From Blastocatellia bacterium (lineage in GTDB: Bacteria > Acidobacteriota > Blastocatellia > Chloracidobacteriales > JADJPF01): a stretch of DNA of 64,000 nucleotides. The notes below the pieces were generated by a model. The model was not told the DNA's origin, searched no databases, and was given only the letters and a program-made list of their open reading frames with translations. Every line of letters starts with the position of its first letter. The first letter of the stretch is position 1. The stretch is from contig JANWYG010000011.1 in assembly GCA_025057015.1 (NCBI GenBank), positions 26,238-90,237 of the forward strand. Reading direction: 5' to 3'. The position numbers and the translations under genes are program-made. Shown piece by piece: positions 22,801 to 30,766 of the stretch.

Positions 22801-23775
22801 ATGGTCAAAGTCAACAAAATAGACACAACCAGTCCCTATCACCTGTCAAGTGGAGAAACACTCGAGCAGTATTTGACAAGGCCAGGCGATACTCTGCAGT
22901 CAATAGCAGAGGCTTTCGGCAGCGACTTGGCGACACTCGTTGCAGCCAATCCCTTCATAGCCGATCCCAACCGTCTGCCAGCCGGCGTGTACATAAAGAT
23001 TCCATCTCGACAAGATAAAGAAAGAACCGAAGAGAAGCAAGATGACTCGCCCAAGAAAGACAAGGACGAAAAACAAGAGCATCCAACAGCAGAACTAGAA
23101 ACAGTAAGCAACAATCCCATAGCTAACAGTAAGAGAGGATACGAGCTTTCGCAAGGCTACTTGAGCCTAGCTTTCATCAGTCCTAACCCTACGGCAACGC
23201 TGATAAACTTACCCAATCCAAACACTACAGGCAAAGCTACTGCGGACTATCTACTTCCTGACGAGACATTCGCTAATCACCTAGCAATGGACTGGGGTAA
23301 CATTCAGTACTTATTTCACGAAAAAGGCTCAGGCCTGGCCTCAAAGCCTTTACCAGATGGACGCATACCAGCCAAAGTAATAGAATCTGCTGCTAGAGCA
23401 AACAAGATCAACCCTCAAGTACTAGTTACTCTCCTCCAGCGAGATTGCGGTTTTATCTTCGGTGAGTACTCCCGAAACATTCCTCAGGAGCATCTTGAGT
23501 GGTGCTTTGGGCTTGGCGAAGGACGTGTCGAGCGTTTGCGCGGATTCGACAAGCAAATAGAACTGATGGCTCGCCGCATAGGTCAAGCTTTCTACGAAAA
23601 CAAGTTACGTGTCCCAACAACAGTGCGCCTCGATTCTAACAAGCAGCAGAAAGTAGAAACGGCAGCTACGCTCACTGTTTATCAATTCTCCTCTGGACGA
23701 GCTGCCGCAGAAGCTTTCATAGACATCTGGCGTAAGCTATTTGGTAAAGCCGGACTCGGAAAGTTGCTCAGCTAA
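22801..23775 (+). CDS. LysM domain protein with a lysozyme-like C-terminal domain
   Basis: 324 aa. Residues about 20-65 form a LysM peptidoglycan-binding domain (TLEQYLTRPGDTLQSIAEAFG, then IADPNRLPAGVYIKIPS). A charged Lys/Glu/Asp linker (65-100) follows, then about 220 residues with PAKVIESAARANKINPQVLVTLLQRDCGFIF, resembling lysozyme-like proteins that act on cell wall. Where many relatives have Glu in the LQxE position this has Asp. No signal peptide is visible, odd for a wall-acting protein, and suggests export by another route or a role inside a cell-envelope machine. The track-long frame begins at 22618 but overlaps pepP; ATG 22801 fits the LysM boundary and the -10 box. Confidence 0.75.
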   Translation: MVKVNKIDTTSPYHLSSGETLEQYLTRPGDTLQSIAEAFGSDLATLVAANPFIADPNRLPAGVYIKIPSRQDKERTEEKQDDSPKKDKDEKQEHPTAELETVSNNPIANSKRGYELSQGYLSLAFISPNPTATLINLPNPNTTGKATADYLLPDETFANHLAMDWGNIQYLFHEKGSGLASKPLPDGRIPAKVIESAARANKINPQVLVTLLQRDCGFIFGEYSRNIPQEHLEWCFGLGEGRVERLRGFDKQIELMARRIGQAFYENKLRVPTTVRLDSNKQQKVETAATLTVYQFSSGRAAAEAFIDIWRKLFGKAGLGKLLS

Positions 23776-23900
23776 GAAAAAATTTTTCCGCTCAACAAGC
23801 AACTTTTTATCTCTCCTTCCGATAAGCTGAGTGAAAAGTATTTTTGATACACGTAATTCAAAAACGGTATTTCAAAAGATCAAACATTTGGGAGGATAAA

Positions 23901-24521
23901 ATGGGATTTCTAGGTGGTGTAGGTAAGGTATTTAGTGGAGTATTTAATGCAGTAAGAAACATCGCTTCTAGCGGCTTAGGAAAAACCTTGATTGGTATTG
24001 CAGGTCGAGTTTTAGGCGGTCCGCTTGGCGGAATAATCGCCAATGCAGCCACTAGCCTCTTGTCGAAAGGCAAGCTAGACTTTAAGAACCTGCTAAAGAC
24101 TGGCCTAAATATATTCGGTGGTATAGCCGGCAAGTTCGGCTTGAGCGATGTTGTCAAGAATCTGCCCTCTATATTGAAGAACCCGACTGGTTTGCTCGGC
24201 AGCATCGGAAAGCTGTTCCAGGGTGGCATTGGGAAAGTTATAGGCGATCTGATTAATGGCACTGGTCTTGGCAAAAAGATTGGTGATATCCTAAACAAAG
24301 TTACAGGCTTCCTCGGCAAAGTAGCTGAGTTTGGCTCGAAAGTTCAAGACGTACTGAAGACCGTCACTGACCTGCTCGGCAAGTTTGGTATCCAGGTCAA
24401 GTTCCTGAATGACTTTGCAGAAAAGCTGAGTGCAGGTTTGAATATGCTCAACAAGATCATAGACATCGCTAACAAGATCAACGGCATATTCAACGATGCT
24501 ATGCAGCTGCTTCGTGCGTAG
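23901..24521 (+). CDS. Basic Gly/Lys-rich amphipathic protein, unknown
   Basis: 206 aa from ATG 23901, which has GGGAGG five bases upstream. The composition is extreme: many Gly, Lys, Leu and Ile, about 25 basic against 11 acidic residues, and no Cys, Trp, Tyr or His. Repeated motifs such as GIGKVIGDLINGTGLGKKIGD give a chain of short amphipathic helices broken by Gly. No signal peptide and no single long membrane helix. It may insert in or line membranes (pore, translocator, bacteriocin-like) or be a structural rod. It lies between the LysM protein and a TPR protein. Function is not known; the membrane idea is inference from composition. Confidence 0.72.
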   Translation: MGFLGGVGKVFSGVFNAVRNIASSGLGKTLIGIAGRVLGGPLGGIIANAATSLLSKGKLDFKNLLKTGLNIFGGIAGKFGLSDVVKNLPSILKNPTGLLGSIGKLFQGGIGKVIGDLINGTGLGKKIGDILNKVTGFLGKVAEFGSKVQDVLKTVTDLLGKFGIQVKFLNDFAEKLSAGLNMLNKIIDIANKINGIFNDAMQLLRA

Positions 24522-24552
24522 TTAATGGTTTCGAAAGTGGGTTTATCTCTTG

Positions 24553-24624
24553 ACAGGGCAATCGTTAAGTAGTACGGTTGCCCTGTTTCTGTTTGCCATA
24601 CAGGCAAAAATCTCGCTGGAGATT
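24553..24624 (+). terminator. Terminator plus two further hairpins before the TPR gene
   Basis: ACAGGGCAA (24553-24561) pairs with TTGCCCTGT (24578-24586), followed by TTCTGTTT: a Rho-independent terminator for the Gly/Lys-rich gene. Immediately after are TTTGCC/GGCAAA (24592-24608) and AATCTC/GAGATT (24609-24624), the last followed by GGTTTTCT and the ATG of the TPR gene. The third hairpin contains the only GGAG before that ATG. Confidence 0.65.
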
Positions 24625-24632
24625 GGTTTTCT

Positions 24633-25214
24633 ATGAGTGATCTAGATCGTCCCCAACACTTGCAAGCAACTAATGAGACAAAAGACTCAATTCTTTCGGT
24701 TACAACAGAACAAGAGTTTGCCGAACTCATCCGCAAAACCGCCGAAGGAGAGATTTCCTTCCAGCAGTTTCTCAGTCTAACAAACCAAGACGTAGAAAAC
24801 ATAACCATTATGGCGCATACCCTCTATGAAGAGGATCGCTTAGATGAAGCACTGGTACTGATAGAAGGTCTTATAGCTCTAAATGACAAGAACTCGGTCT
24901 ACTACAATGCCGCCGGTGCTATCTTCATCAGGCAAGAGAAGTATGACGAAGCTCTGGCTGCACTAAATAAAGCTATAGAGCTTGACCCAAACAACCTAGA
25001 TGCTTATGTTAATCGAGGCGAAGTGTACCTGGTCACTGCTCATCTCGAAGAAGCTGCTGCAGACTTCGAAAAAGCTATCTCTATGGATCCCAGAGAAGAA
25101 AATCCTTCTGCAAACCGTGCGCGTCAGCTCGTCTGGGGTATGTATCAGCTGTTGCGAGAATGTGAAAAAGAAGGCTTCTTAGACCCAGATTTCGAAATAG
25201 ATGTGAATTCCTAG
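24633..25214 (+). CDS. TPR protein resembling SycD/LcrH-type chaperones
   Basis: 193 aa, soluble. Residues 1-55 are a helical N-terminal region; about 58-160 hold three tandem TPRs (TLYEEDRLDEALVLIEGLIALN, AGAIFIRQEKYDEALAALNKAIELD, GEVYLVTAHLEEAAADFEKAISMD). Three TPRs after a short helical start, in a protein of this size, is the layout of class II type III secretion chaperones, which hold hydrophobic translocators. The upstream neighbour is a membrane-active-looking protein. No secretion apparatus gene is nearby, and generic TPR proteins look similar, so the chaperone role is only a hypothesis. Confidence 0.8.
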   Translation: MSDLDRPQHLQATNETKDSILSVTTEQEFAELIRKTAEGEISFQQFLSLTNQDVENITIMAHTLYEEDRLDEALVLIEGLIALNDKNSVYYNAAGAIFIRQEKYDEALAALNKAIELDPNNLDAYVNRGEVYLVTAHLEEAAADFEKAISMDPREENPSANRARQLVWGMYQLLRECEKEGFLDPDFEIDVNS

Positions 25215-25267
25215 TTGGCACATACCAACCTCCGAGTTAGATAACCTCCTGCTTGCCAAATTCAGCC

Positions 25268-25293
25268 GACTGGCACTCTCTATAGTGCCAGTC
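25268..25293. terminator. 10-bp perfect inverted repeat at a convergent gene junction
   Basis: GACTGGCACT (25268-25277), six-base loop, AGTGCCAGTC (25284-25293), spanning the stop codon of the HAD gene and lying behind the TPR gene. There is no T-run on either side, so termination is plausible but unproven. Confidence 0.4.
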
Positions 25294-25867
25294 GCAGATC
25301 CTCGACTAAGGTACTTACATCTCGAAACAGTATAGCCGATAGACCAAACCTACGGGCTGCCTCCACGTTAGCTTCTCGGTCATCTATAAAAGTACACTCT
25401 CGAGGTAAAGCGTTTATCCTTCCAAGAGCACGTTTATATGCGGTACAGTCGGGCTTGCGCGCGCGTATCTCATAAGACAGTACATAGCCCTTAAAGAAAC
25501 GATCTAAACCAAGCCGATCACGAACTACTTCGAACCAAACAGGATAGTTCGAGTGTACCCAAAGTTGATAGTTACTCCGCTTTAGCTCCTCTAGCAGTCG
25601 CTCCATCCCCTCAACGAATTCATAAGAAGCAAAGATTCTCTCCTTAAACCACCTGGTATTGTCTAACCTTAGATTAGTCTCCCGACGATAGAACCGCTCA
25701 AAATATTCGTCTTCAGTAATCTCCCCCAGTTCAAACAAAATCCAGCTTTCCGGATCTTTCACTTCGAGCAGCTGTCGCATAGTCATTCCACACAGAGAAG
25801 GGAAGAGCTTCGAAAACGGATCTACAACTATAGTATCCATCAGATCGAATATGATCAGCTTACTCAC
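25280..25867 (-). CDS. HAD-superfamily hydrolase with altered motif I
   Basis: 195 aa from GTG 25867, which has AAGG just upstream and begins directly at the family core (KLIIFDLMDTIV). An upstream TTG at 25900 lacks a ribosome site. Motif II Ser/Thr lies in LWVHSNYP, motif III Lys in the ARKPDCTAYKRAL loop and motif IV in CTFIDDREANVEAA. In motif I the first Asp is kept, but the usual second Asp two residues later is Met (DLMDT). The acid/base residue of phosphatases is therefore shifted or missing, which favours dehalogenase- or phosphonatase-like or regulatory roles. Last gene of the minus-strand amidohydrolase group. Confidence 0.82.
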   Translation of the reverse strand: MSKLIIFDLMDTIVVDPFSKLFPSLCGMTMRQLLEVKDPESWILFELGEITEDEYFERFYRRETNLRLDNTRWFKERIFASYEFVEGMERLLEELKRSNYQLWVHSNYPVWFEVVRDRLGLDRFFKGYVLSYEIRARKPDCTAYKRALGRINALPRECTFIDDREANVEAARRFGLSAILFRDVSTLVEDLRLAL

Positions 25868-25954
25868 AATCCCTTCCCTGTAGGAACTTGAAAATACCAA
25901 ACTTGCCGAGTAGGTCAGCGAAGCTCTTCAGTACGTCCTGAACTTTCTAAAGCG

Positions 25955-26254
25955 TTAAAGCTTCTGACCTAACAACCGACGGGCATCTATTTGACTGCGG
26001 TCCTCTACCTCGTCCTCTTCTTCTAGATCTCCAGGCAGCACTAGCTCACGCAGCCAGTCTGCCAAAGCGCCATTTCCAGATAAATACCTTCTTATCTCAG
26101 TAGAGCTAAGCAGTTGCCAATCGCTGCCATCTTCAGCAAATTTACCTTCAACAGCCTCACGTTTATAAAACCTACCGTCACTACCACGCCGAAACTCCAC
26201 AGGTGGGTCCTCATCCGGCACTGCATAGACTAATTCTTCGAGTTGCTCCTGCAT
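25955..26254 (-). CDS. Small acidic hypothetical protein, 99 aa
   Basis: Not recognised. Acidic and soluble, with the motif EFRRGSDGRFYKREAVEGKF and an acidic stretch LPGDLEEEDEVED. A strong ribosome site AAAGGAGG and 12-nt spacing behind the amidohydrolase support translation. No domain is evident. Confidence 0.65.
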   Translation of the reverse strand: MQEQLEELVYAVPDEDPPVEFRRGSDGRFYKREAVEGKFAEDGSDWQLLSSTEIRRYLSGNGALADWLRELVLPGDLEEEDEVEDRSQIDARRLLGQKL

Positions 26255-26266
26255 ATATACCTCCTT

Positions 26267-27922
26267 TTACCTATTCTCATAGACTATCTCGCCACCCACA
26301 ACAGTCATAAAGCAACGAGTCTTCAATATCTCCCCTTCGGGTATAGTCATTATATCTGCCGAAAGAATTGTAAGGTCGGCAAGTTTGTCGACCTCTATAC
26401 TGCCCCGCAAATGCTCCTCCATAGCTGCCTGAGCCGGCCATATCGTCAACATCTTCAGTGCTTGCTCGCGAGTTAGTGCTTGCTCTAGGTGCCAACCATC
26501 ACCAGCATATCCTTGCATATCCCTACGTACTACAGCAGCATAAAACTCGATCAGCGGATCGCCAGCTTCCACCGGCGCATCAGAACCAGCAGCAATGATA
26601 GCTCCACTCTTTAGCAAACTCTGCCAAGCATAGGCACCCGCTAAGCGCTGTAGACCTATCCTACGCGGCGCAAAATGCAAGTCGCTTATAGCATGCGAAG
26701 GCTGCATCGATGCTATTACACCTAATTTCGCAAAACGTCCTATATCTGCTGGACTAAGGATCTGAGCATGCTCGACGCGCCATCTAGGCTCTGGTACCAG
26801 CCGTTCATTAGGCGGCACCGCAGCAAATGCTCTCTCGTAGAGATCTAGTATCCTTCGGTTTGCAAGATCGCCTATCGCATGGGTCTGTACTTGTATCCCA
26901 AACCTGAGAGCTTCTAGCAGCATAGGGAACAGTTCTTCTTCTTTTACAGTCAGAAAGCCCGAAGTAGCTTCATCAAGATATGGCTCCATCATCGCTGCGC
27001 CACGTGAACCTAATGCTCCGTCTAACAGAACCTTTATGCTGCGCAGCGTAAATCGATTCCCGCAAACACCTATTTTTGCACCCTGCCTTATGAGCTTATA
27101 TGCATCCTCGCTAGGCCCATGCACCGCCTTGTATATTCGAATACGAAGTTTGCCCTGCTTGCAAAGCGAATGTATCAGTTCAGCTTCAGAAAGCGTTCCT
27201 CCGGCATCTTGAAGCTCTGTCCAACCAAGTCTCAGACTACGCTCTGCACCAGTTATGATAGCTTTCTCAAGCTGATGCAAAGTAGGTGCTGGGATGTGCT
27301 TCGTTACTAACTCCTGAGCCCGATCAAGCAGAACCCCTGTAGGCAGCCCGCTATCGTTGCGCAGAATCTTTCCACCAAACGGATCAGGCGTGTCTCGGCT
27401 TATCCCCGATAGTTTCAGAGCTACCGTATTTACTACTGCAGCATGCCCATCAGCCCGATAAAGAACCACGGGCTTATCTGAAACTACGCTGTCTAGATCG
27501 CGGCTAGTCGGGAAGACCGGCGGACTCCAAAACGTCTCTATCCAACCACGGCCTATTACCCACTCACCTTTCCCCACATCGGCCGAGTGCTCTTTAACCC
27601 GCTCTAGCATCTCCCTTAGGCTTTTCGTACCTTCGAGATTGAGGGATAATTCGCGCTCACCTATGCCGCGTAAATGACAATGTGAATCGGTAAATCCCGG
27701 ATAGACCGCTTTGCCTTTGAGGTCTATCACCTTCGTCTTCGGCCCTTTTAACAAACTAGCGCCTTCCGCAGAACCAACGTAGACTATCCTATCTCCCTTT
27801 GTTGCTACAGCTTCTGCTCGAGGCTGCCTCGGATTAACTGTGTAAACAACACAGTTAGTAAAGATAATGTCGGCTTCTATCTGTCCCATCAACGGTAATA
27901 ACAAAAGCAGCAAAGTCATCAT
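26267..27922 (-). CDS. YtcJ-like amidohydrolase, exported
   Basis: 551 aa. A short Leu-rich N-terminus (MMTLLLLLLPLMGQ) suggests export. The amidohydrolase_3 TIM barrel follows: GFTDSHCHLRGIGE with the first metal histidines (about residue 76), VQTHAIGDLANR, RVEHAQIL and AAGSDAPVEAGDPL with the final catalytic Asp. The flanking beta-sandwich segments are ADIIFTNCVVYTVNP and LADLTILSADI. Substrate unknown; relatives hydrolyse N-substituted amino acids or cyclic ureas. ATGA overlap with the FAD subunit gene implies co-expression. Confidence 0.9.
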   Translation of the reverse strand: MMTLLLLLLPLMGQIEADIIFTNCVVYTVNPRQPRAEAVATKGDRIVYVGSAEGASLLKGPKTKVIDLKGKAVYPGFTDSHCHLRGIGERELSLNLEGTKSLREMLERVKEHSADVGKGEWVIGRGWIETFWSPPVFPTSRDLDSVVSDKPVVLYRADGHAAVVNTVALKLSGISRDTPDPFGGKILRNDSGLPTGVLLDRAQELVTKHIPAPTLHQLEKAIITGAERSLRLGWTELQDAGGTLSEAELIHSLCKQGKLRIRIYKAVHGPSEDAYKLIRQGAKIGVCGNRFTLRSIKVLLDGALGSRGAAMMEPYLDEATSGFLTVKEEELFPMLLEALRFGIQVQTHAIGDLANRRILDLYERAFAAVPPNERLVPEPRWRVEHAQILSPADIGRFAKLGVIASMQPSHAISDLHFAPRRIGLQRLAGAYAWQSLLKSGAIIAAGSDAPVEAGDPLIEFYAAVVRRDMQGYAGDGWHLEQALTREQALKMLTIWPAQAAMEEHLRGSIEVDKLADLTILSADIMTIPEGEILKTRCFMTVVGGEIVYENR

Positions 27923-28755
27923 ACGATTTCTCTCAAGAATTTCGCCACTAGATTTCCGCTTACAGTTCTGCGATAAAACTCAGTAGAACGAACATCAGTA
28001 ATAGGCTTGACTTCATTCATCATAGTCCTACGGGCTGCGGTAACCAGCTCGTCGTCTATTTGTCGGCCAAGCATAACGCCCTCTGTGGCCTTCGCTCGTA
28101 TAACGGTCGGAGCCACGCTACCTACGCCTATGCCTACAGCAGCAATCAAGCCACCTTGTAGAACGGCGCGAGCTGCCATCACCACCTTCGAGATGGCTTG
28201 CGCAGCACGCGTACCAATCTTGTAGAACTTGGAGACTTCATCTTCGCGCTGCTTAGGCAAGAGTATCGCCGTAACCATCTCGTCAGCAGCCAGCACGGTC
28301 TTGCGGTATCCAGTGTAAAACTGCTCCAAAGCAACTGTTCGAACGCCACGCAGCGAACCAATCTCAACTTTTGCGTCGAACGCAACTAGAACCGGCAACG
28401 AATCACCGGCAGGAGAAGCATTCACTACGTTTCCACCTATAGTACCGCGGTTTTGGATCTGGACTGCTCCTATAGTACGTGCTGCATCAACTAGAGCAGG
28501 AGCAAAGTTCTTAGTCAACGGATTATTGATAATTTGCGTGTAGGTACACCTCGCACCGATGCGTAAAACTTCACCTTCGTCGTCTATCTGGGCAAGCATC
28601 TTCATCCGCCAAATGTCCACTACGACTTGAGGAAGCTTGGCAACGTTACTATTCCATAGCACCATGAGATCGGTGCCGCCTGCAAGTATCTTAGCTTCCG
28701 TCGACGCCAAGATCTCGTATGCTTCTTGAAGAGACGTAGGCGAATATACTTTCAC
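27919..28755 (-). CDS. FAD-binding subunit of a xanthine dehydrogenase/CO dehydrogenase-type enzyme
   Basis: 278 aa from GTG 28755, preceded by GGAGGT; the start overlaps the 2Fe-2S gene by four bases (GTGA). LAGGTDLMVLW (about residues 22-32) and GTIGGNVVNASPAGDSLPVL (about 103-122) are the two FAD pyrophosphate-binding motifs of the CoxM/XdhB family. The C-terminal CO_deh_flav_C domain follows (KVVMAARAVLQGGLIAAVGIGVGSV). It passes electrons from the iron-sulfur subunit to an acceptor. The molybdopterin subunit is not in the window. Confidence 0.92.
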   Translation of the reverse strand: MKVYSPTSLQEAYEILASTEAKILAGGTDLMVLWNSNVAKLPQVVVDIWRMKMLAQIDDEGEVLRIGARCTYTQIINNPLTKNFAPALVDAARTIGAVQIQNRGTIGGNVVNASPAGDSLPVLVAFDAKVEIGSLRGVRTVALEQFYTGYRKTVLAADEMVTAILLPKQREDEVSKFYKIGTRAAQAISKVVMAARAVLQGGLIAAVGIGVGSVAPTVIRAKATEGVMLGRQIDDELVTAARRTMMNEVKPITDVRSTEFYRRTVSGNLVAKFLREIV

Positions 28756-29219
28756 TTTACCTCCAACTTGGCCGCTACTGCTGCCTCTATTGCATCTACT
28801 ATCTTCATATACCCAGTACAACGACAGAGATTGCCTGCTATTGCTGCCCTTATCTCGTTACGTGTCGGGCAAGAATTCGAATCAAGCAAAGCTTTCGCTG
28901 CCATTAGCATACCAGGAATGCATATACCACACTGCGTAGCTCCGTACTCCACAAAGCATTGTTGCAGTAGTGAAAGCTCACCATCAACAGCAAGTCCCTC
29001 GACAGTAAGGATTTCGCACCCATCCACTTGACAGATAGGTATCAAGCAAGAATTTACTAGTTCACCGTCAATTATCACCGAGCAGGCCCCACATTCTCCC
29101 TCACCACAACCTTCTTTTGTTCCAGTAAAGCCAAGTGTTTCTCGAAGAACGTCGAGCAGACGAGCCAGCGGTTCAGTCTGTAGTACGTGCTCGTGCCCGT
29201 TTATTTTCACTCTCACCAT
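28752..29219 (-). CDS. [2Fe-2S] subunit of a xanthine dehydrogenase/CO dehydrogenase-type enzyme
   Basis: 155 aa, CoxS/XdhC type. The plant-ferredoxin cluster ligands are in GCGEGECGACSVIIDG (about residues 38-53) with a later Cys in SCLIPICQ. The second cluster uses QCGICIPGM and NLCRCTGYMKI. There is no twin-arginine signal, so it is cytoplasmic. First gene of a coupled minus-strand group (2Fe-2S, FAD, amidohydrolase, acidic protein, HAD). ATG has GGAG five bases upstream. Confidence 0.93.
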   Translation of the reverse strand: MVRVKINGHEHVLQTEPLARLLDVLRETLGFTGTKEGCGEGECGACSVIIDGELVNSCLIPICQVDGCEILTVEGLAVDGELSLLQQCFVEYGATQCGICIPGMLMAAKALLDSNSCPTRNEIRAAIAGNLCRCTGYMKIVDAIEAAVAAKLEVK

Positions 29220-29359
29220 AGCCGCTCCACGATTAAAGTCCAGCTTTGCAAGCTAAGCTGAAAATAAGAAGGGACAACCTTCCGAAGCTCCCCCAAAACG
29301 CGTTCATTATATCTAGAGGCTGGTTTGTAAGGTACAGAGTTTTTCAAACTTTCGGTGAC

Positions 29360-29376
29360 AAAGAGCTACGCTCTTT
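29360..29376 (+). promoter_or_regulatory. Palindrome upstream of the 135-aa gene
   Basis: AAAGAGC, TAC, GCTCTTT: a perfect 7-bp stem 33 nt before ATG 29409. It could be an operator or a leader hairpin; no T-run follows. Confidence 0.3.
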
Positions 29377-29408
29377 CGAGATTGAATCCTCGTTTAGGAG
29401 AAGTTGAG

Positions 29409-29816
29409 ATGAACACAGATAAACTAGTTAAAAACACATCTAACGAGCTATCCGCCAGACGTACACGAGTACAGGTTGAACAAGTGTATCTTAAAGATGA
29501 TGCAGTGGAATTGTTAGAAGTAACGACAGTGAACACTTGCTATCTTTTCTTTCGCAAAAGCGTTACCCGCAGCGGGTTACTTCTTTGGGAAGTACTCGAC
29601 GGACGACAGAAAATAATAGGCAAAACCGTAGGAATACTTTCAATGGGAACAGACATATACAAGCTTGAGATAGGTAAGCGCTTTGCCATTCACAACATAG
29701 AACCATTTACCGCACCGCTATACACAAGCAGGATACTATCAATAGGTCTAGAATATAGCCCATGGTATAATCGCCGCCAATGCAAGTATTCGTCACAGGA
29801 GCAACAGGTTTCATAG
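29409..29816 (+). CDS. Hypothetical protein, 135 aa
   Basis: Not recognised by name. From ATG 29409 (AGGAG eight bases upstream; an earlier in-frame start at 29355 lacks one). It is beta-rich: VELLEVTTVNTCYLFFRK, GLLLWEVLDGRQKIIGKTVGIL, GTDIYKLEIGKRFAIH. The layout (short basic lead, strands around a possible GG-type turn, ending in an aromatic TS...I segment) recalls small beta-barrel proteins I have seen in Acidobacteriota, but that is recollection. Its last 37 nt overlap hpnA in another frame and contain the hpnA promoter. Confidence 0.55.
   Translation: MNTDKLVKNTSNELSARRTRVQVEQVYLKDDAVELLEVTTVNTCYLFFRKSVTRSGLLLWEVLDGRQKIIGKTVGILSMGTDIYKLEIGKRFAIHNIEPFTAPLYTSRILSIGLEYSPWYNRRQCKYSSQEQQVS
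29763..29771 (+). promoter_or_regulatory. Extended -10 promoter of hpnA, leaderless-type
   Basis: TGGTATAAT: an extended TG motif (29763-29764) and a perfect TATAAT (29766-29771), eight bases before ATG 29780. No Shine-Dalgarno can fit in the remaining leader. Confidence 0.65.
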
Positions 29817-30766
29817 GTGCAAATCTCGTGCGTGCCCTTCTGACAAACGGAGCTAAGGTACGAGCTCTAGCACGCCCGCAAAGTGACACAGCCAATCTTG
29901 CAGGACTAAATCTAGATATAGTCTATGCCAGCTTAGAAGACGAAACAGCCCTTTTGAAAGCTATGCAAGGCTGCGAGTGGATCTTTCACGTAGCGGCACA
30001 CTACAGCCTGATGGCACGAGACGCTGCATCCATCTACCGCACAAATGTAGATGGTACTCGCAACGTACTCCGTGCCGCTCGCTTAGCAAACATCAAAAGA
30101 CTAGTACATACTAGCTCTGTAGCAGCTATAGGCGTTGCCGCTAACGGCAGCTTAGCTAACGAACAAACACAAACAAATCTGAAAGATCTTATAGGCGACT
30201 ACAAAAAGTCCAAATACCTTTCTGAAGCACTCGCTCGTCAAGCTGCAAGTGAAGGGTTACCAGTAGTAATAGTCAATCCTAGCACTCCAATAGGCCCGTA
30301 TGACCGCAAGCCTACTCCTACTGGCGACATAATAGTCAGGTTTTTACGACGCAAGATGCCGTTTTACGTAAATACGGGTCTAAACCTTGTTCATGTAGCG
30401 GACGTTGCGCAGGGACACATCTTAGCTGCAGAACGTGGCCGCATAGGCGAAAGATACATTTTAGGAAATTGCAATGTTACTCTCAAAGAAATGTTAGATC
30501 TGCTTTCTTCTATCACAGGCCTTCCTGCTCCTACTAAGGCCATACCCCACTGGATACCAATAGCCGTAGGATACCTGGATGAGATGCTGCTTAGCAGAAT
30601 AACTGGTCGACCTCCACAAGTCAGCGTCAGTGCAGCAAAAATGTCCAAGCAATACATGTATTATTCCACAGAAAAGGCTAAGTATGAGCTAGGACTTCAA
30701 AATACCCCCATAGAGCAAGCACTTAAAGAAGCTGTCGACTGGTTTGTAGAAAATAGATATGCTTGA
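29780..30766 (+). CDS. hpnA: HpnA-like NAD-dependent sugar epimerase/reductase
   Basis: 328 aa, extended short-chain dehydrogenase. The NAD motif GATGFIG is at residues 7-13. The catalytic triad is seen as Ser in HTSSVAAIG and YKKSK. PSTPIGPYDRKPTPTGDIIVRFL and VNTGLNLVHVADVAQGHILA closely follow the hopanoid-associated epimerase HpnA. Its role would be in modifying the side chain of hopanoid lipids, but similar enzymes reduce dihydroflavonol-like substrates. No squalene-hopene cyclase or other hpn gene is in the window. Monocistronic. Confidence 0.85.
   Translation: MQVFVTGATGFIGANLVRALLTNGAKVRALARPQSDTANLAGLNLDIVYASLEDETALLKAMQGCEWIFHVAAHYSLMARDAASIYRTNVDGTRNVLRAARLANIKRLVHTSSVAAIGVAANGSLANEQTQTNLKDLIGDYKKSKYLSEALARQAASEGLPVVIVNPSTPIGPYDRKPTPTGDIIVRFLRRKMPFYVNTGLNLVHVADVAQGHILAAERGRIGERYILGNCNVTLKEMLDLLSSITGLPAPTKAIPHWIPIAVGYLDEMLLSRITGRPPQVSVSAAKMSKQYMYYSTEKAKYELGLQNTPIEQALKEAVDWFVENRYA

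Noticed and set aside
23858..24319. 153-codon Pro-rich frame antisense to the Gly/Lys-rich gene
   Set aside because: Its Pro richness is the complement of Gly codons; the plus-strand gene has a proper ribosome site.
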